Source: Methanobacterium sp964452085 (GTDB lineage: Archaea > Methanobacteriota > Methanobacteria > Methanobacteriales > Methanobacteriaceae). Taken from it: a DNA stretch of 64,000 nt. The stretch spans positions 62,001 through 126,000 of the forward strand of contig CAYVKL010000003.1 in assembly GCA_964452085.1 (NCBI GenBank). The letters run 5' to 3'. The position numbers and the translations under genes are program-made. Each line of letters starts with the position of its first letter. The first letter of the stretch is position 1. The notes under the pieces were generated by a model. That model saw nothing but the letters and a program-made list of their open reading frames with translations, had not been told where the DNA came from and made no database searches. Shown one piece after another: positions 46,794 through 55,269 of this stretch.

Positions 46794-48406
46794 TAGCCAA
46801 CCCCCTCTTCGTTATGCAGATGATTGAAGTCTCGGGATTCGCTAGTATCTATAGAAGCAATAGGTGCATTACCTGCAACGTTGTTAGAGTAAGGTATTTT
46901 TTTATGCCTATATTTTTCAACAATTTTTTTGTAAGCTCGATGTGGTGCATCTGTTACATGTAATGCAGGTAATGGGTTTGACTCAGGTTCGAAATTTAAC
47001 CACACCTTCGAAACATTGGGTGCTTTTTTTGATTTAATCCATCCATTAGATTGATGTTTATTTTTATATTTTGCTGCCTGTCTACTTTTTACATTGTATA
47101 TTTCTCTCAATTTATTCTCATATTCTTTAATAGACACTTTAGAAGCTTTTTCTGATGTTGCACCCTTCTCTTGAAGCCATGACAAAGCTTCCTGATCTTT
47201 TAATCTTGCACCTTGCCACCCGTCACCATAATCAAGGGTCCCTGGAACTTTTAAATCTATAAATTCATATGCATGGTCCATTATTTCAAATAAATCCATA
47301 AATGCAAGTTCAACATCTGTAACTTCTATTTTTGCCCGGCCGTGTTGGAAAGCTTGAACCGCAGAAAACTTTAAAAGGTTGTTTTGGAGAGTAAAAGCCA
47401 TCATTTCCATAAAATTAGCCATTTTTGCAGAATGAAAGTCACCACGTTCCACTAATTTTGTAGAATGTTCCACAAATCTTTTTTTAGCGTTATCAGCCAT
47501 TGAAAAAGATTCAAAAACTTCTAAAGTGCTAATTTCATTGCAAAATTTATTAATTGAGTCCGTATCAGTAGCCTCGTCATAAACTCTTCTTTCTAAGGCA
47601 TTAGTTTTATCATTCTTTCCCATATTAACGTAAATGGGGACAAAACGCCTAATATCTCCTTCGAGGACCAATATGTCATTTTCAAATTTCATTGGTTGTA
47701 CAAACAGATTTATAGGACATTCGGGTTCATATTCAAGGACGTGGTCTTCTCCTAATTCGGTCAGTTGTTTGCAGACCGTGTTGTTGGGAAAAGGGTCTAA
47801 AGCTGTTCTAATGTATTTCCTGGCTTCCGAATAGTGCAATTCATTGGAAGATAATAAGTTAAACGCTTCGTCAATTATTAAAAAATCCCCTCTGAGATAT
47901 CCTCTCCGTTCTAGATGTTCTTTTTTCTTTTTATCATATATGCTCTTTCCTACGAGTTGTTCAGCATGTAAACTTGTAGGTTCTCTGCATTTACCGCCGA
48001 AATATGCTACGAATTCTTTTTGTACTCGTTTAAGTTCTCCTTTCCCACGTCCTGAATTTATGATATAGATTACCGATATTCTTCCATCGGGCTTTAATCT
48101 ACCCACTGAGAGTTCAGATTTCCGAATTAAGTATGAAACTAGGTTGTACCATAATACTTTAAATATCGGTTCATATTCTTCTCCGAAAAGGGCTGTTGAT
48201 TCTTTCAGATCATTGAATCCAGTAAGATGGTCAGAAATATATTCTAGATCTAAAATTGTTGTCGTATTTTCTTCAATTTCTAAATTTCCAGGGAGAGCAG
48301 TCATCGGCGATAAGTTTAAATCATTTGAGAACCTATTTTTATTTAGTGGAGTTTTACCCGAACCCACTTCTTTATTTTCTTTCATTATTTTACTCCTTTT
48401 ATTCAT
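46793..48406 (-). CDS. Replication-type ATPase/helicase-like protein of the element
   Basis: A 537-residue protein that I assign only by motifs. A P-loop-like IINSGRGKGELKR (115-127) lacks the Ser/Thr that normally follows the Lys; a Walker B-like FLIIDEAFNLL lies at 175-185, 55 residues later. The C-terminal part (from about 430) is basic, KYKNKHQSNGWIKSKK, and may bind DNA. It resembles MCM- or D5-type helicases of archaeal plasmids and viruses in size and in being paired with a primase. It is coupled to the primase by a one-base overlap, and to the 44-residue gene upstream by eight bases. Confidence 0.6.
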   Translation of the reverse strand: MNKRSKIMKENKEVGSGKTPLNKNRFSNDLNLSPMTALPGNLEIEENTTTILDLEYISDHLTGFNDLKESTALFGEEYEPIFKVLWYNLVSYLIRKSELSVGRLKPDGRISVIYIINSGRGKGELKRVQKEFVAYFGGKCREPTSLHAEQLVGKSIYDKKKKEHLERRGYLRGDFLIIDEAFNLLSSNELHYSEARKYIRTALDPFPNNTVCKQLTELGEDHVLEYEPECPINLFVQPMKFENDILVLEGDIRRFVPIYVNMGKNDKTNALERRVYDEATDTDSINKFCNEISTLEVFESFSMADNAKKRFVEHSTKLVERGDFHSAKMANFMEMMAFTLQNNLLKFSAVQAFQHGRAKIEVTDVELAFMDLFEIMDHAYEFIDLKVPGTLDYGDGWQGARLKDQEALSWLQEKGATSEKASKVSIKEYENKLREIYNVKSRQAAKYKNKHQSNGWIKSKKAPNVSKVWLNFEPESNPLPALHVTDAPHRAYKKIVEKYRHKKIPYSNNVAGNAPIASIDTSESRDFNHLHNEEGVG

Positions 48407-48533
48407 AATCCTCTAAATCAATACATTCTAGCTTCAAATAATCTTTGATAATTTCTAATGGTACTGGTGGGTCGGGGTCGTGTTTATAACGATGATATGC
48501 TTGTTTTAATAGAATGTTTAACTCTTGGGACAT
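48399..48533 (-). CDS. 44-residue mini-protein of the element
   Basis: A short frame starting MSQELNILLKQAYHRYKHD and rich in Pro/Asp in the middle (DPDPPVP), ending in the acidic KLECIDLEDYE. It overlaps the 57-residue gene at its 5' end by 16 bases and the ATPase gene at its 3' end by eight, as expected for a coupled operon. No homology is recognised, and a short chance frame cannot be excluded. Confidence 0.5.
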   Translation of the reverse strand: MSQELNILLKQAYHRYKHDPDPPVPLEIIKDYLKLECIDLEDYE

Positions 48534-48691
48534 TTATTTTCACCATCCACTAGTTCTGGATACTTTAACCAAAGTTTAATGGCCTCTATGGTTGAATCCA
48601 TTATAACACCACCATAAACGCCTTTACGTATTTTTATTTCGTTTATAAACTGTTTTTTTAATTCAGTAGGTATTGTAAGACGTTTATACAT
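48518..48691 (-). CDS. 57-residue RHH-like mini-protein, paralog 2
   Basis: Begins MYKRLTIPTELKKQFINEI and contains MDSTIEAIKLWLKYPEL. The pattern basic residue, beta strand, EL, helix, turn, T-E-A-I-x-x-W matches the preceding 54-residue protein, so the two are probably tandem paralogs with a ribbon-helix-helix fold. It overlaps the preceding stop by eight bases. May regulate the element or bind its origin. Confidence 0.6.
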   Translation of the reverse strand: MYKRLTIPTELKKQFINEIKIRKGVYGGVIMDSTIEAIKLWLKYPELVDGENKCPKS

Positions 48692-48848
48692 AACCAACTA
48701 AATCACATCCTTGTTTTTTTAATATCCACTCGTATATGGCTTCTTCAGTACATTTTTTTATTATTCCTTTCTCTAATATCCTGTTTTTTGCGATAGCATC
48801 TCTGAACTTAGTGTTAAGTTCTTCGGATATCACCAGATGTTTATTCAT
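48684..48848 (-). CDS. 54-residue RHH-like mini-protein, paralog 1
   Basis: Starts MNKHLVISEELNTKFRDAI and contains CTEEAIYEWILKKQ. AGGAGGT five bases before ATG 48848 is a near-perfect ribosome site; a longer in-frame start at 48878 has none. It is the first gene of the leftward element operon, directly behind a good TATA box (around 48898-48911), so it fits an autoregulator position. The fold assignment is by pattern only. Confidence 0.65.
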   Translation of the reverse strand: MNKHLVISEELNTKFRDAIAKNRILEKGIIKKCTEEAIYEWILKKQGCDLVGYV

Positions 48849-48988
48849 AGAAAACCTCCTATGCCTATCTTCAACCAAGGGTCACGGAAGTCGTATTTTT
48901 TTTATATAAAAACTGGTGGATTCTTAATACTTCCTAATTTTAAAAGTAGGCATCAAATTAAAATATCAGTATAAATAAATCTTAGGCT
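48849..48988. promoter_or_regulatory. Divergent promoter region of the integrated element
   Basis: Leftward, the minus strand has TTTATATAAAAA (around 48898-48911) roughly 50-60 bases before the first mini-gene start. Rightward, TATAAATAAA (around 48972-48981) ends only 8-17 bases before the ATG of the Cys-rich gene, implying a very short or absent leader. No long palindrome lies between. Confidence 0.55.
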
Positions 48989-49738
48989 ATGGGAGAGCAT
49001 ATAAAAACAGACCAGGACCTGCTGCAGTATAATAAGAATATACTTAGAAAAGAAGACCCCTCAAATGAAATTTTAAAAGTCCCGAATGAAGGAAAACCAT
49101 GTGCAATGTGTGGGGAGTTATTTAAAGCAGTAGGCAATACCAAAATCTGTGACTATTGCAAGCAAGACTTTACGGCTCAGACTTTATACAAAGAGAATAG
49201 GAGAACCCCACTAACAAAAAATCGGGTTGGGACGTTAAGATGTTCTATTTTAGGCCAAAATAATGCAACAAAGAAATTTGAGATTGAATGTGATTATATT
49301 CTACAAGAGGAGAAATGTAAATATATAAAACATAATATTAATTCATTCAATGAGCTCAGAAACAATTTTCGACAATATTTAGATGATAAAATTAAAGTAA
49401 ATGAATTATATCTCACACCAGGTAATAAAAAGTGGCCCATATACATAAAAACTTGTAATTGTGGTTGTAAATCTTCATTTCTAACGACAAATAATTCTCA
49501 TAAGTATAAACCTAGTTGCTATACGCTGCGGGAAAAAAAACGGTTAAAAAATTATCATAAGATAAAAAAAGATCTAAGAATAATGACTAAAAAAGAATTT
49601 GAGATGTCTGGGGGTTTAGGAGGATATGGGCCGGTAGGAAGTAAGGGAACAATTGATATCAGTCCACATAGAAAAAAGTCTGATGAAGAAGAAATGAAAG
49701 ATATATCAAGAATTAAAAAGAGATTAGGCTTAAAATAA
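48989..49738 (+). CDS. Cys-rich zinc-finger-like protein of the element
   Basis: A 249-residue basic protein with several candidate metal sites: CAMCGELFK...KICDYCKQDF (37-59), CSI, CDY, CKYIK, and CNCGCK with SCYTLREKK near the middle. The C-terminal third is basic and low in hydrophobics (KKRLKNYHKIKKDLR), as in nucleic-acid-binding proteins. There is no membrane segment. It is transcribed opposite to the primase operon and converges with the integrase. The family is not recognised; a DNA- or RNA-binding role is likely. Confidence 0.68.
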   Translation: MGEHIKTDQDLLQYNKNILRKEDPSNEILKVPNEGKPCAMCGELFKAVGNTKICDYCKQDFTAQTLYKENRRTPLTKNRVGTLRCSILGQNNATKKFEIECDYILQEEKCKYIKHNINSFNELRNNFRQYLDDKIKVNELYLTPGNKKWPIYIKTCNCGCKSSFLTTNNSHKYKPSCYTLREKKRLKNYHKIKKDLRIMTKKEFEMSGGLGGYGPVGSKGTIDISPHRKKSDEEEMKDISRIKKRLGLK

Positions 49739-49751
49739 TTGTTTTAATTTC

Positions 49752-50936
49752 TTAAAGTGGCTGGTTGTTGTTTAGTTGCTTTTCCATCATGCTTTTTAAC
49801 ATATTATCCATTACTTCCATTTTTTTCTCTATATCCTCTCTTTTCTGTCTCTCTTCATTTAACTCATTGACAATATTTTTTATTTCCTCTGATTCAATTC
49901 TGCGGAATTTAACAGATTCAATGCTTAAATCTTCTAAACATTGCATATATTCCAACTTCAATGATTCTACATTAGGTTTTATATAAGCCTCAGCTATTTG
50001 GTCAATCTTATGTCCCATCATAAAATCATAGTTCAACCTTTGAATCCCTTTTTTATGTAAGGTTGTGCCAAAGAATTTTCTTAATGCATGTGTGTGAAAG
50101 AAAACTGAATGTTTTAACTTCTCAAATCCAGCTTTATCATTAATTCTCCTAAAGTAAGTAGAAAGTACATGTCCGCTCATTTGTGTTCCACTGGACACAA
50201 ATATCCAATCATCTAATGATGTGAAAGGCTGTTCATTGTGTCTGGAATTCATATAAACTAGTAATGCCTCCATTGATTCTGGTGTGCTGAAGGTTATATA
50301 GGGCATTCCTGTTTTGAACCTGTTTATTTTCCACGTTGGGATTACATTCCTTTTTTCTTGCAAGACTTCACTAATTTGAGCTATATCAAACTGTTCATTC
50401 TTTGTAGGTTTATAATATTCTTTAATTGAATCTAAGAAGTTCCCATAAGTCAGGTTCCGAATTTCTGATGATCCCATACCTGAAGAACTCATTAAAAGGA
50501 TCATAGCCTTATATTTTATGTTCGCATGATTCAATGCTTTTTTGATGTCTTCTTTAGTTGGTATTCTCTCAAATGATTTGTTATTATCCTTTTTAATTTC
50601 GATATTGACATTGGGGAGTTCAATTTCAAAAAATCTATAGAATGTTTTAACTGAAGTAAAAAATGAACTGATTGTATTCCTGGAATAGTCTTTTGTTTGA
50701 AGTTCATCAAGCCATGATAAGAAATATTTTCTTATCTTTCGTTTTCGCATCCTCAACCTTTCTTCTTCTTCAGCTTCAGCTTCTTCTATCATTTGGCTTG
50801 GAGTTTTTTCGATGAAGCTACAATAATAACGTAAACGAAAAAGATAATGCTTTTTTGTTGATTCTCGTATGTTTTTGGCGAGGAAAAACTCTTTAACTAA
50901 ACTGTCCATACTAATATCAGATTCTGTAAATTTCAT
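49752..50936 (-). CDS. Tyrosine recombinase/integrase of the element
   Basis: A 394-residue site-specific recombinase that moves the element into and out of the chromosome. The N-terminal SAM-like core-binding domain spans about 10-115. The catalytic residues are Arg160 (SSEIRNL), His283 and Arg286 (HALR), His309 (MGHK) and Tyr318, with a Lys around 203-208, so the set is complete. A C-terminal coiled coil (about 350-394) is extra. It lies at the right edge of the accessory region; 61 bases later the chromosomal ArcS-like gene starts in the opposite direction. No tRNA gene is adjacent. Confidence 0.9.
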   Translation of the reverse strand: MKFTESDISMDSLVKEFFLAKNIRESTKKHYLFRLRYYCSFIEKTPSQMIEEAEAEEEERLRMRKRKIRKYFLSWLDELQTKDYSRNTISSFFTSVKTFYRFFEIELPNVNIEIKKDNNKSFERIPTKEDIKKALNHANIKYKAMILLMSSSGMGSSEIRNLTYGNFLDSIKEYYKPTKNEQFDIAQISEVLQEKRNVIPTWKINRFKTGMPYITFSTPESMEALLVYMNSRHNEQPFTSLDDWIFVSSGTQMSGHVLSTYFRRINDKAGFEKLKHSVFFHTHALRKFFGTTLHKKGIQRLNYDFMMGHKIDQIAEAYIKPNVESLKLEYMQCLEDLSIESVKFRRIESEEIKNIVNELNEERQKREDIEKKMEVMDNMLKSMMEKQLNNNQPL

Positions 50937-50997
50937 AGTAGTATTTATAGACTTTTTAGTATAAAAAACTTAGTAAATATCACATTTAGGTTATAAC

Positions 50998-51726
50998 ATG
51001 TTGGAAATAAAATTACACGATGGGCCAGCCAGGCATGGTAAGTATCAGGATACTGAAACACCTAACATCTTAACATCAAAACAGGCAGTAAGGATTGAGG
51101 ACGAACCCATGCCTTATGATGTTCCCAAAGAATTGGCAGAATGGTCTGTTGAAAGTACCATTCAAAAGGCAGCAAATGAAGATAACAATCAGATGGCAGT
51201 TATACACGGCTCCAAATATACAAATCTTCGTCTTGAGTGTGCCAGTAAGCTTGAAGAATTAGGTTTCCGCCTTTTTCTGGTTGCAAACCCTGAAGAACTT
51301 CTTAAAAGACCTCGAGACCTACTCGAAATCATTGTTAGTCTCAGGGAGAATATGAATCCCAATTCAGCATTATTTTTCCCCTTCGCACAATTAAACTTCA
51401 TACCACTTTTAGTTTATTTGGGAGTGGACTTCATCGGAGAATCAACTGCAGATTTCTATGCCCAATTAGGAGTGATGATGACACCTCAGGGCAATTATGA
51501 TCTGAAAAAATATCCATTATATAATTTAAATCCAGATGAACTGAAAGAATACAACCGGAACTCCCTGGATTTCGTTTTAAGAGAGGTTAGAGCCCATATA
51601 AAAAATGGAACTCTTCGTAATCTTGTGGAAGAAAGATGCTGTTCCTCCCCTGAAGCCATGTCTGCTTTAAGGATCTTAGACAGAGATTATAGTGAGTTTT
51701 TGGATAAATATACCCCATTATATTAA
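50998..51726 (+). CDS. Archaeosine/TGT-like N-terminal domain protein, short
   Basis: A 242-residue protein starting MLEIKLHDGPARHGKYQ, and containing LFFPFAQLNFIPLLVYLGVDF and NLVEERCCSSPEAMSALR. These match the N-terminal TGT-like half of ArcS/TgtA2, the archaeosine enzyme family. Full-length members continue for hundreds of residues with further domains, but this frame ends with DYSEFLDKYTPLY and a stop, and I see no continuation downstream. It may be a naturally split form, whose other part lies elsewhere, or a truncation. It faces away from the integrase. Confidence 0.62.
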   Translation: MLEIKLHDGPARHGKYQDTETPNILTSKQAVRIEDEPMPYDVPKELAEWSVESTIQKAANEDNNQMAVIHGSKYTNLRLECASKLEELGFRLFLVANPEELLKRPRDLLEIIVSLRENMNPNSALFFPFAQLNFIPLLVYLGVDFIGESTADFYAQLGVMMTPQGNYDLKKYPLYNLNPDELKEYNRNSLDFVLREVRAHIKNGTLRNLVEERCCSSPEAMSALRILDRDYSEFLDKYTPLY

Positions 51727-51859
51727 CTCTAATCAACTGTCTAGTTTCCTGACTAAGTTCCTGACTAAGTTACGGAATATGTTTCTAGAAATTTATTTCT
51801 ATTTTATTTATTTTAGATTTCCACTAATTTTTTCCCACAAATTTGGTTGATCAATATAT

Positions 51860-52450
51860 TCAATCACAACTCATTTTTTTAATGGACTCAACTAAATAAT
51901 GGTATTTGCCGACTTCTTCTGTGCCGCCAATACTAAATCCATATTCTTCCAGGATTTTTTCCACATTTTCCGGGCTTAAACGAACATCATAAGACGGGCC
52001 TGGCGGGCCTTCGATTTTGTTAAATTCCACAACTGCAAATGTGCCCCCAGGTTTTAAAACACGATTTATCTCCCTTAAAACTGTTTCTAAAGTTCCTTCA
52101 CTGGCAAATCCATGAAGTACATTGGCCATGACACATTTATCAATTAGATTATTATCTAAAGGGATAGCAACAGTCATGTCAGCCAGTATAACTTCCATGT
52201 TTACAATTCCAAGCTCTTTTATCTCTCTTTTAAGACCATCAAGACTGGGTTCGTAAGCGTCAAGTGCATAAACTCGACCATTGTTTTTCACAATTTTTGA
52301 GGCAGTTATAGAAATAAAACCATCACCACATCCAGCATCCATAAATTTTTGACCTTCATTTAATCCAATAGCGTTCAAAACGCGTTTGGGGTCTATTAAA
52401 TCTCTGGTAGATTTGCCATGATGTTTGTGGCCATGTTTTTCAGTTTGCAT
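51860..52450 (-). CDS. Class I SAM-dependent methyltransferase
   Basis: A 196-residue methyltransferase with SAM motif I MDAGCGDGFISITA, motif II-like VYALDAYEPSLDGL and the post-motif VMANVLHGF and LKPGGTFAVVEF, of the UbiE/COQ5-like type. The N terminus is His-rich (KHGHKHHGKS), possibly metal-binding. The substrate is unknown. It starts 30 bases after the ABC permease stop, on the same strand, and so belongs to the transporter operon. Confidence 0.85.
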   Translation of the reverse strand: MQTEKHGHKHHGKSTRDLIDPKRVLNAIGLNEGQKFMDAGCGDGFISITASKIVKNNGRVYALDAYEPSLDGLKREIKELGIVNMEVILADMTVAIPLDNNLIDKCVMANVLHGFASEGTLETVLREINRVLKPGGTFAVVEFNKIEGPPGPSYDVRLSPENVEKILEEYGFSIGGTEEVGKYHYLVESIKKMSCD

Positions 52451-52480
52451 GATTAATCTCCTATTTTTTTAAATTATTAT

Positions 52481-53755
52481 TCAGTTTTCAGCTCTTAACC
52501 TATTTCTTGAAAACAAACCAACACCTATGACAAAGAGGATGATTGTTAGAAGGACAGCCCATCCAACTTGATAAGCAATTAGATCCCATCCTGATCCATA
52601 AGTTAAAGTTTCTCTTAATGCATTTAGAACATGAGTCCATGGTAGGATATCATATATCTGGAAGTTTTGCCCCCAGAAATTGGCAATAATCACTTGAGGG
52701 AGTTGGAAGAATGCCCCAACCATAAAACTGGTGGGTACACTTATTAAGATTCCAAGGTTGGCTGCCTGACGATCATTACGGGCGAAAGCAGCTATTATCA
52801 TTCCTAAAGATACGGAAGCAATTCCCCCGATGATTCCAACCAACAGAGCCAAACCTAATGTATATAATCCACCCTGCCAGTGGAATCCAACCAGTATGGC
52901 AACAGTCAAAAGGATAATTACCTGAACTGCAGCTACCAGTGACCAGGGAATTAAACCTCCAAATAGAAGATCGAATGAATTCATTTTAGATAGTTTAAGT
53001 CTGGCAAGTGTGCCAGTCTCAACTTCTCTAGTCAGAGCAGCTGCCACGGTGGTGCTTAAAAGTATGATGGCAAAAACGATCATTCCCGGAGCCATAAAGT
53101 CAAAGGTGGTGAATGAAGTAGTCCCAGGGATGGCCTCAACCTTGCTCTGGATATATTTAGTTGATTCTGAACCGTTAGATCCACTAATGGAACTCTGCAT
53201 TCCAGTAACCAGTTTATCCTGATATTGTTCCAAAACACCAGTCAAAATTCCCTGAGTGACTCCAAATCCAATATATCCTGTATCCCCCCTGATTATTATG
53301 GTTGATGTGGAATTAGATGGAACTATTCCACTACTAGTTCCTAATAATTGTTGTTGTAAATTACTGGTTACCATTGCCACTATTGATTGAGAATAGTTTT
53401 CTGGAATAATTAGTTCGGCATCCACATCCCTTTGTTTTAGTTGCTTAGCAGCATCACTTTCCGTGGTTTGGGTTACATTGAAAAGATATACATCACTGTT
53501 ATCATACTTGGAATCCTGTAGTACCTTGGTTAAATTGTTCCCAAAGTTTACTTCTTGTCCTGTTAATGAAAGAGTGGCTCCTTTATCATAGTTTACAACC
53601 GCTAGATTATGGGGCTGATTGCTCTCTCCCATACCTCCAAATGCAAATCCAAACATGGTCATGAAAAAAAGGGGGAAAAGTAGAATCATCACCAAACCCC
53701 TACGATCCCTAATCAGTTCTTTAAAATCCTTTTTAGCTATGCTAATGAACTTCAT
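52481..53755 (-). CDS. ABC-2 type exporter permease
   Basis: A 424-residue membrane protein with one N-terminal helix (about 22-42), a 170-residue Ser/Thr/Asn-rich external loop, then five helices (about 225-420), the layout of DrrB/YhgE-like drug or lipid exporters. It begins MKFISIAKKDFKELIRDRRG, typical of the family. It directly follows the ATPase gene (two-base gap), forming one transporter. The cargo is unknown. Confidence 0.9.
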   Translation of the reverse strand: MKFISIAKKDFKELIRDRRGLVMILLFPLFFMTMFGFAFGGMGESNQPHNLAVVNYDKGATLSLTGQEVNFGNNLTKVLQDSKYDNSDVYLFNVTQTTESDAAKQLKQRDVDAELIIPENYSQSIVAMVTSNLQQQLLGTSSGIVPSNSTSTIIIRGDTGYIGFGVTQGILTGVLEQYQDKLVTGMQSSISGSNGSESTKYIQSKVEAIPGTTSFTTFDFMAPGMIVFAIILLSTTVAAALTREVETGTLARLKLSKMNSFDLLFGGLIPWSLVAAVQVIILLTVAILVGFHWQGGLYTLGLALLVGIIGGIASVSLGMIIAAFARNDRQAANLGILISVPTSFMVGAFFQLPQVIIANFWGQNFQIYDILPWTHVLNALRETLTYGSGWDLIAYQVGWAVLLTIILFVIGVGLFSRNRLRAEN

Positions 53756-53757
53756 TT

Positions 53758-54699
53758 TTACTCCCTCAGCCCAGTTCCGGTTAAGTCAATGAAAACATCC
53801 TCAAGTGTATTCTGTCGCACCGAGAGATCAACAACACGAACTTCTAAGCGTTCTACTGCCTCCATTACACGAGGAAGTTTTCCAACAGCGTCCAAAGCCC
53901 GGATATTTATCTTTCCATCAACATCAATCACTGAATCCACATCTTTAATGCCCATTATCATTTTCATGAGTTCTTTGTTCTTTTCAGGGCGGGATAGTTT
54001 CATTTCAACAACATCTCCTTCACCTGTTTCTTTTTTCAGGTTGGAAGGTGTGTCCAGTCGAAGTAATTTACCGTGGTCAATAATTGCAATGCGATCAGAA
54101 AGTTTATCTGCTTCATCCATTAGATGTGTGGTTAAAATAACTGTTTTTCCATCATTGTCCCGTAAATTGCGAATATAATTCCATAAAACACGGCGAGATT
54201 GGGGATCCAATCCTTCTGAAGGTTCGTCTAAAACAACTATTTCCGGTTCATGAACCAAAGCCAAAGCTAGGTTTAACCGACGTTTCATACCTCCAGATAA
54301 CTGTGTAACGACTGTATCAGCTTTATCAGTAAGGAAAAGGTCATCCAATAGTTTATTCACCCTTTTTTTAAGTTCATCACCTGGAACTTCATACATGTCC
54401 CCCATAAGAATCAAACTTTCTTTGCAGGTTAAATGATCCCATAATACCAATTCCTGTGGACATATACCAATGGAACCTTTTTCTATTTTTTGAACTTCTT
54501 TACCATCAATAAATACCTGGCCACTTGTCGGGCGCAGAAGTCCTACCATCATGCTGATGGATGTGGTTTTTCCTGCACCATTGGGTCCCAGAAATCCAAA
54601 GACCTCCCCTCGATTAATTTTGAGATTTAGTTTTTCCACTGCCCGGAAATCACCAAAATCCTTGGTAAGGTCTCGAGCCTCCATAATTACATCATTCAT
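53758..54699 (-). CDS. ABC transporter ATP-binding protein, DrrA-like
   Basis: A 313-residue ATPase: Walker A GPNGAGKTT, signature LSGGMKRRLNLALAL, Walker B IVVLDEPSEGLDP and switch His in TTHLMDEADKL. The C-terminal 80 residues (about 220-313) are the extra domain of the daunorubicin-resistance/ABC-2 subgroup and end VRQNTLEDVFIDLTGTGLRE. It heads the ATPase-permease-methyltransferase operon. Confidence 0.92.
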   Translation of the reverse strand: MNDVIMEARDLTKDFGDFRAVEKLNLKINRGEVFGFLGPNGAGKTTSISMMVGLLRPTSGQVFIDGKEVQKIEKGSIGICPQELVLWDHLTCKESLILMGDMYEVPGDELKKRVNKLLDDLFLTDKADTVVTQLSGGMKRRLNLALALVHEPEIVVLDEPSEGLDPQSRRVLWNYIRNLRDNDGKTVILTTHLMDEADKLSDRIAIIDHGKLLRLDTPSNLKKETGEGDVVEMKLSRPEKNKELMKMIMGIKDVDSVIDVDGKINIRALDAVGKLPRVMEAVERLEVRVVDLSVRQNTLEDVFIDLTGTGLRE

Positions 54700-54977
54700 T
54701 GTTATTACCTCAAATTTTGATAAAAAACCTTTTAACTATATTAAAAAACTTCTAACTCCTTTTAAATGACACAAAATTTTTCAAATTCATTCAGATAATT
54801 TTCAATACCAGATGATTCTAAAATACGTGTTAAATTTTAGTAAATAAATTTATTAAAAACTTATCTAATCATTTCAATTACTAATATTATAATATAGGTT
54901 TTAAGTTGTAAATTTTTTTTTATTATCTAATGTAACCTATAAGAAACTTCGAATATATACTAAAATCAGGTGATGTC

Positions 54978-55199
54978 ATGATTGATAGAATTGAAGTTAG
55001 TATGATTAATGAGAGTGTTCATAACTTCAGGAAAGGAGAATTCGGGGTTGAAAACATCGAAATTGATGAAACTCGTGGATTGATTGAAATATTGTACGTT
55101 GATCAAGAGATTGGAACAAAAAAGGTTATAATTCCCCTTCAAAACGTTGAAAAGTGTGAAATGCTGGAGAAAAAAACCGTTCCCGCTGGGAAAGGTTAA
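54978..55199 (+). CDS. Unknown small protein
   Basis: A 73-residue soluble protein with alternating hydrophobic residues, probably a small beta sheet (IEILYVDQEIGTKKVIIPLQ), ending in EKKTVPAGKG. GGTGATGTC precedes the ATG and an ATATATAC box lies about 25 bases earlier, so it has its own promoter, divergent from the ABC operon (278-base gap). No family recognised. The two-sided conserved-looking signals support a real gene. Confidence 0.6.
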   Translation: MIDRIEVSMINESVHNFRKGEFGVENIEIDETRGLIEILYVDQEIGTKKVIIPLQNVEKCEMLEKKTVPAGKG

Positions 55200-55269
55200 T
55201 TCAAATTCATTATCAAGATATTTTTACTCAGTTAATGATTCTATGAATACTCAATTAATCGTTTGAATA

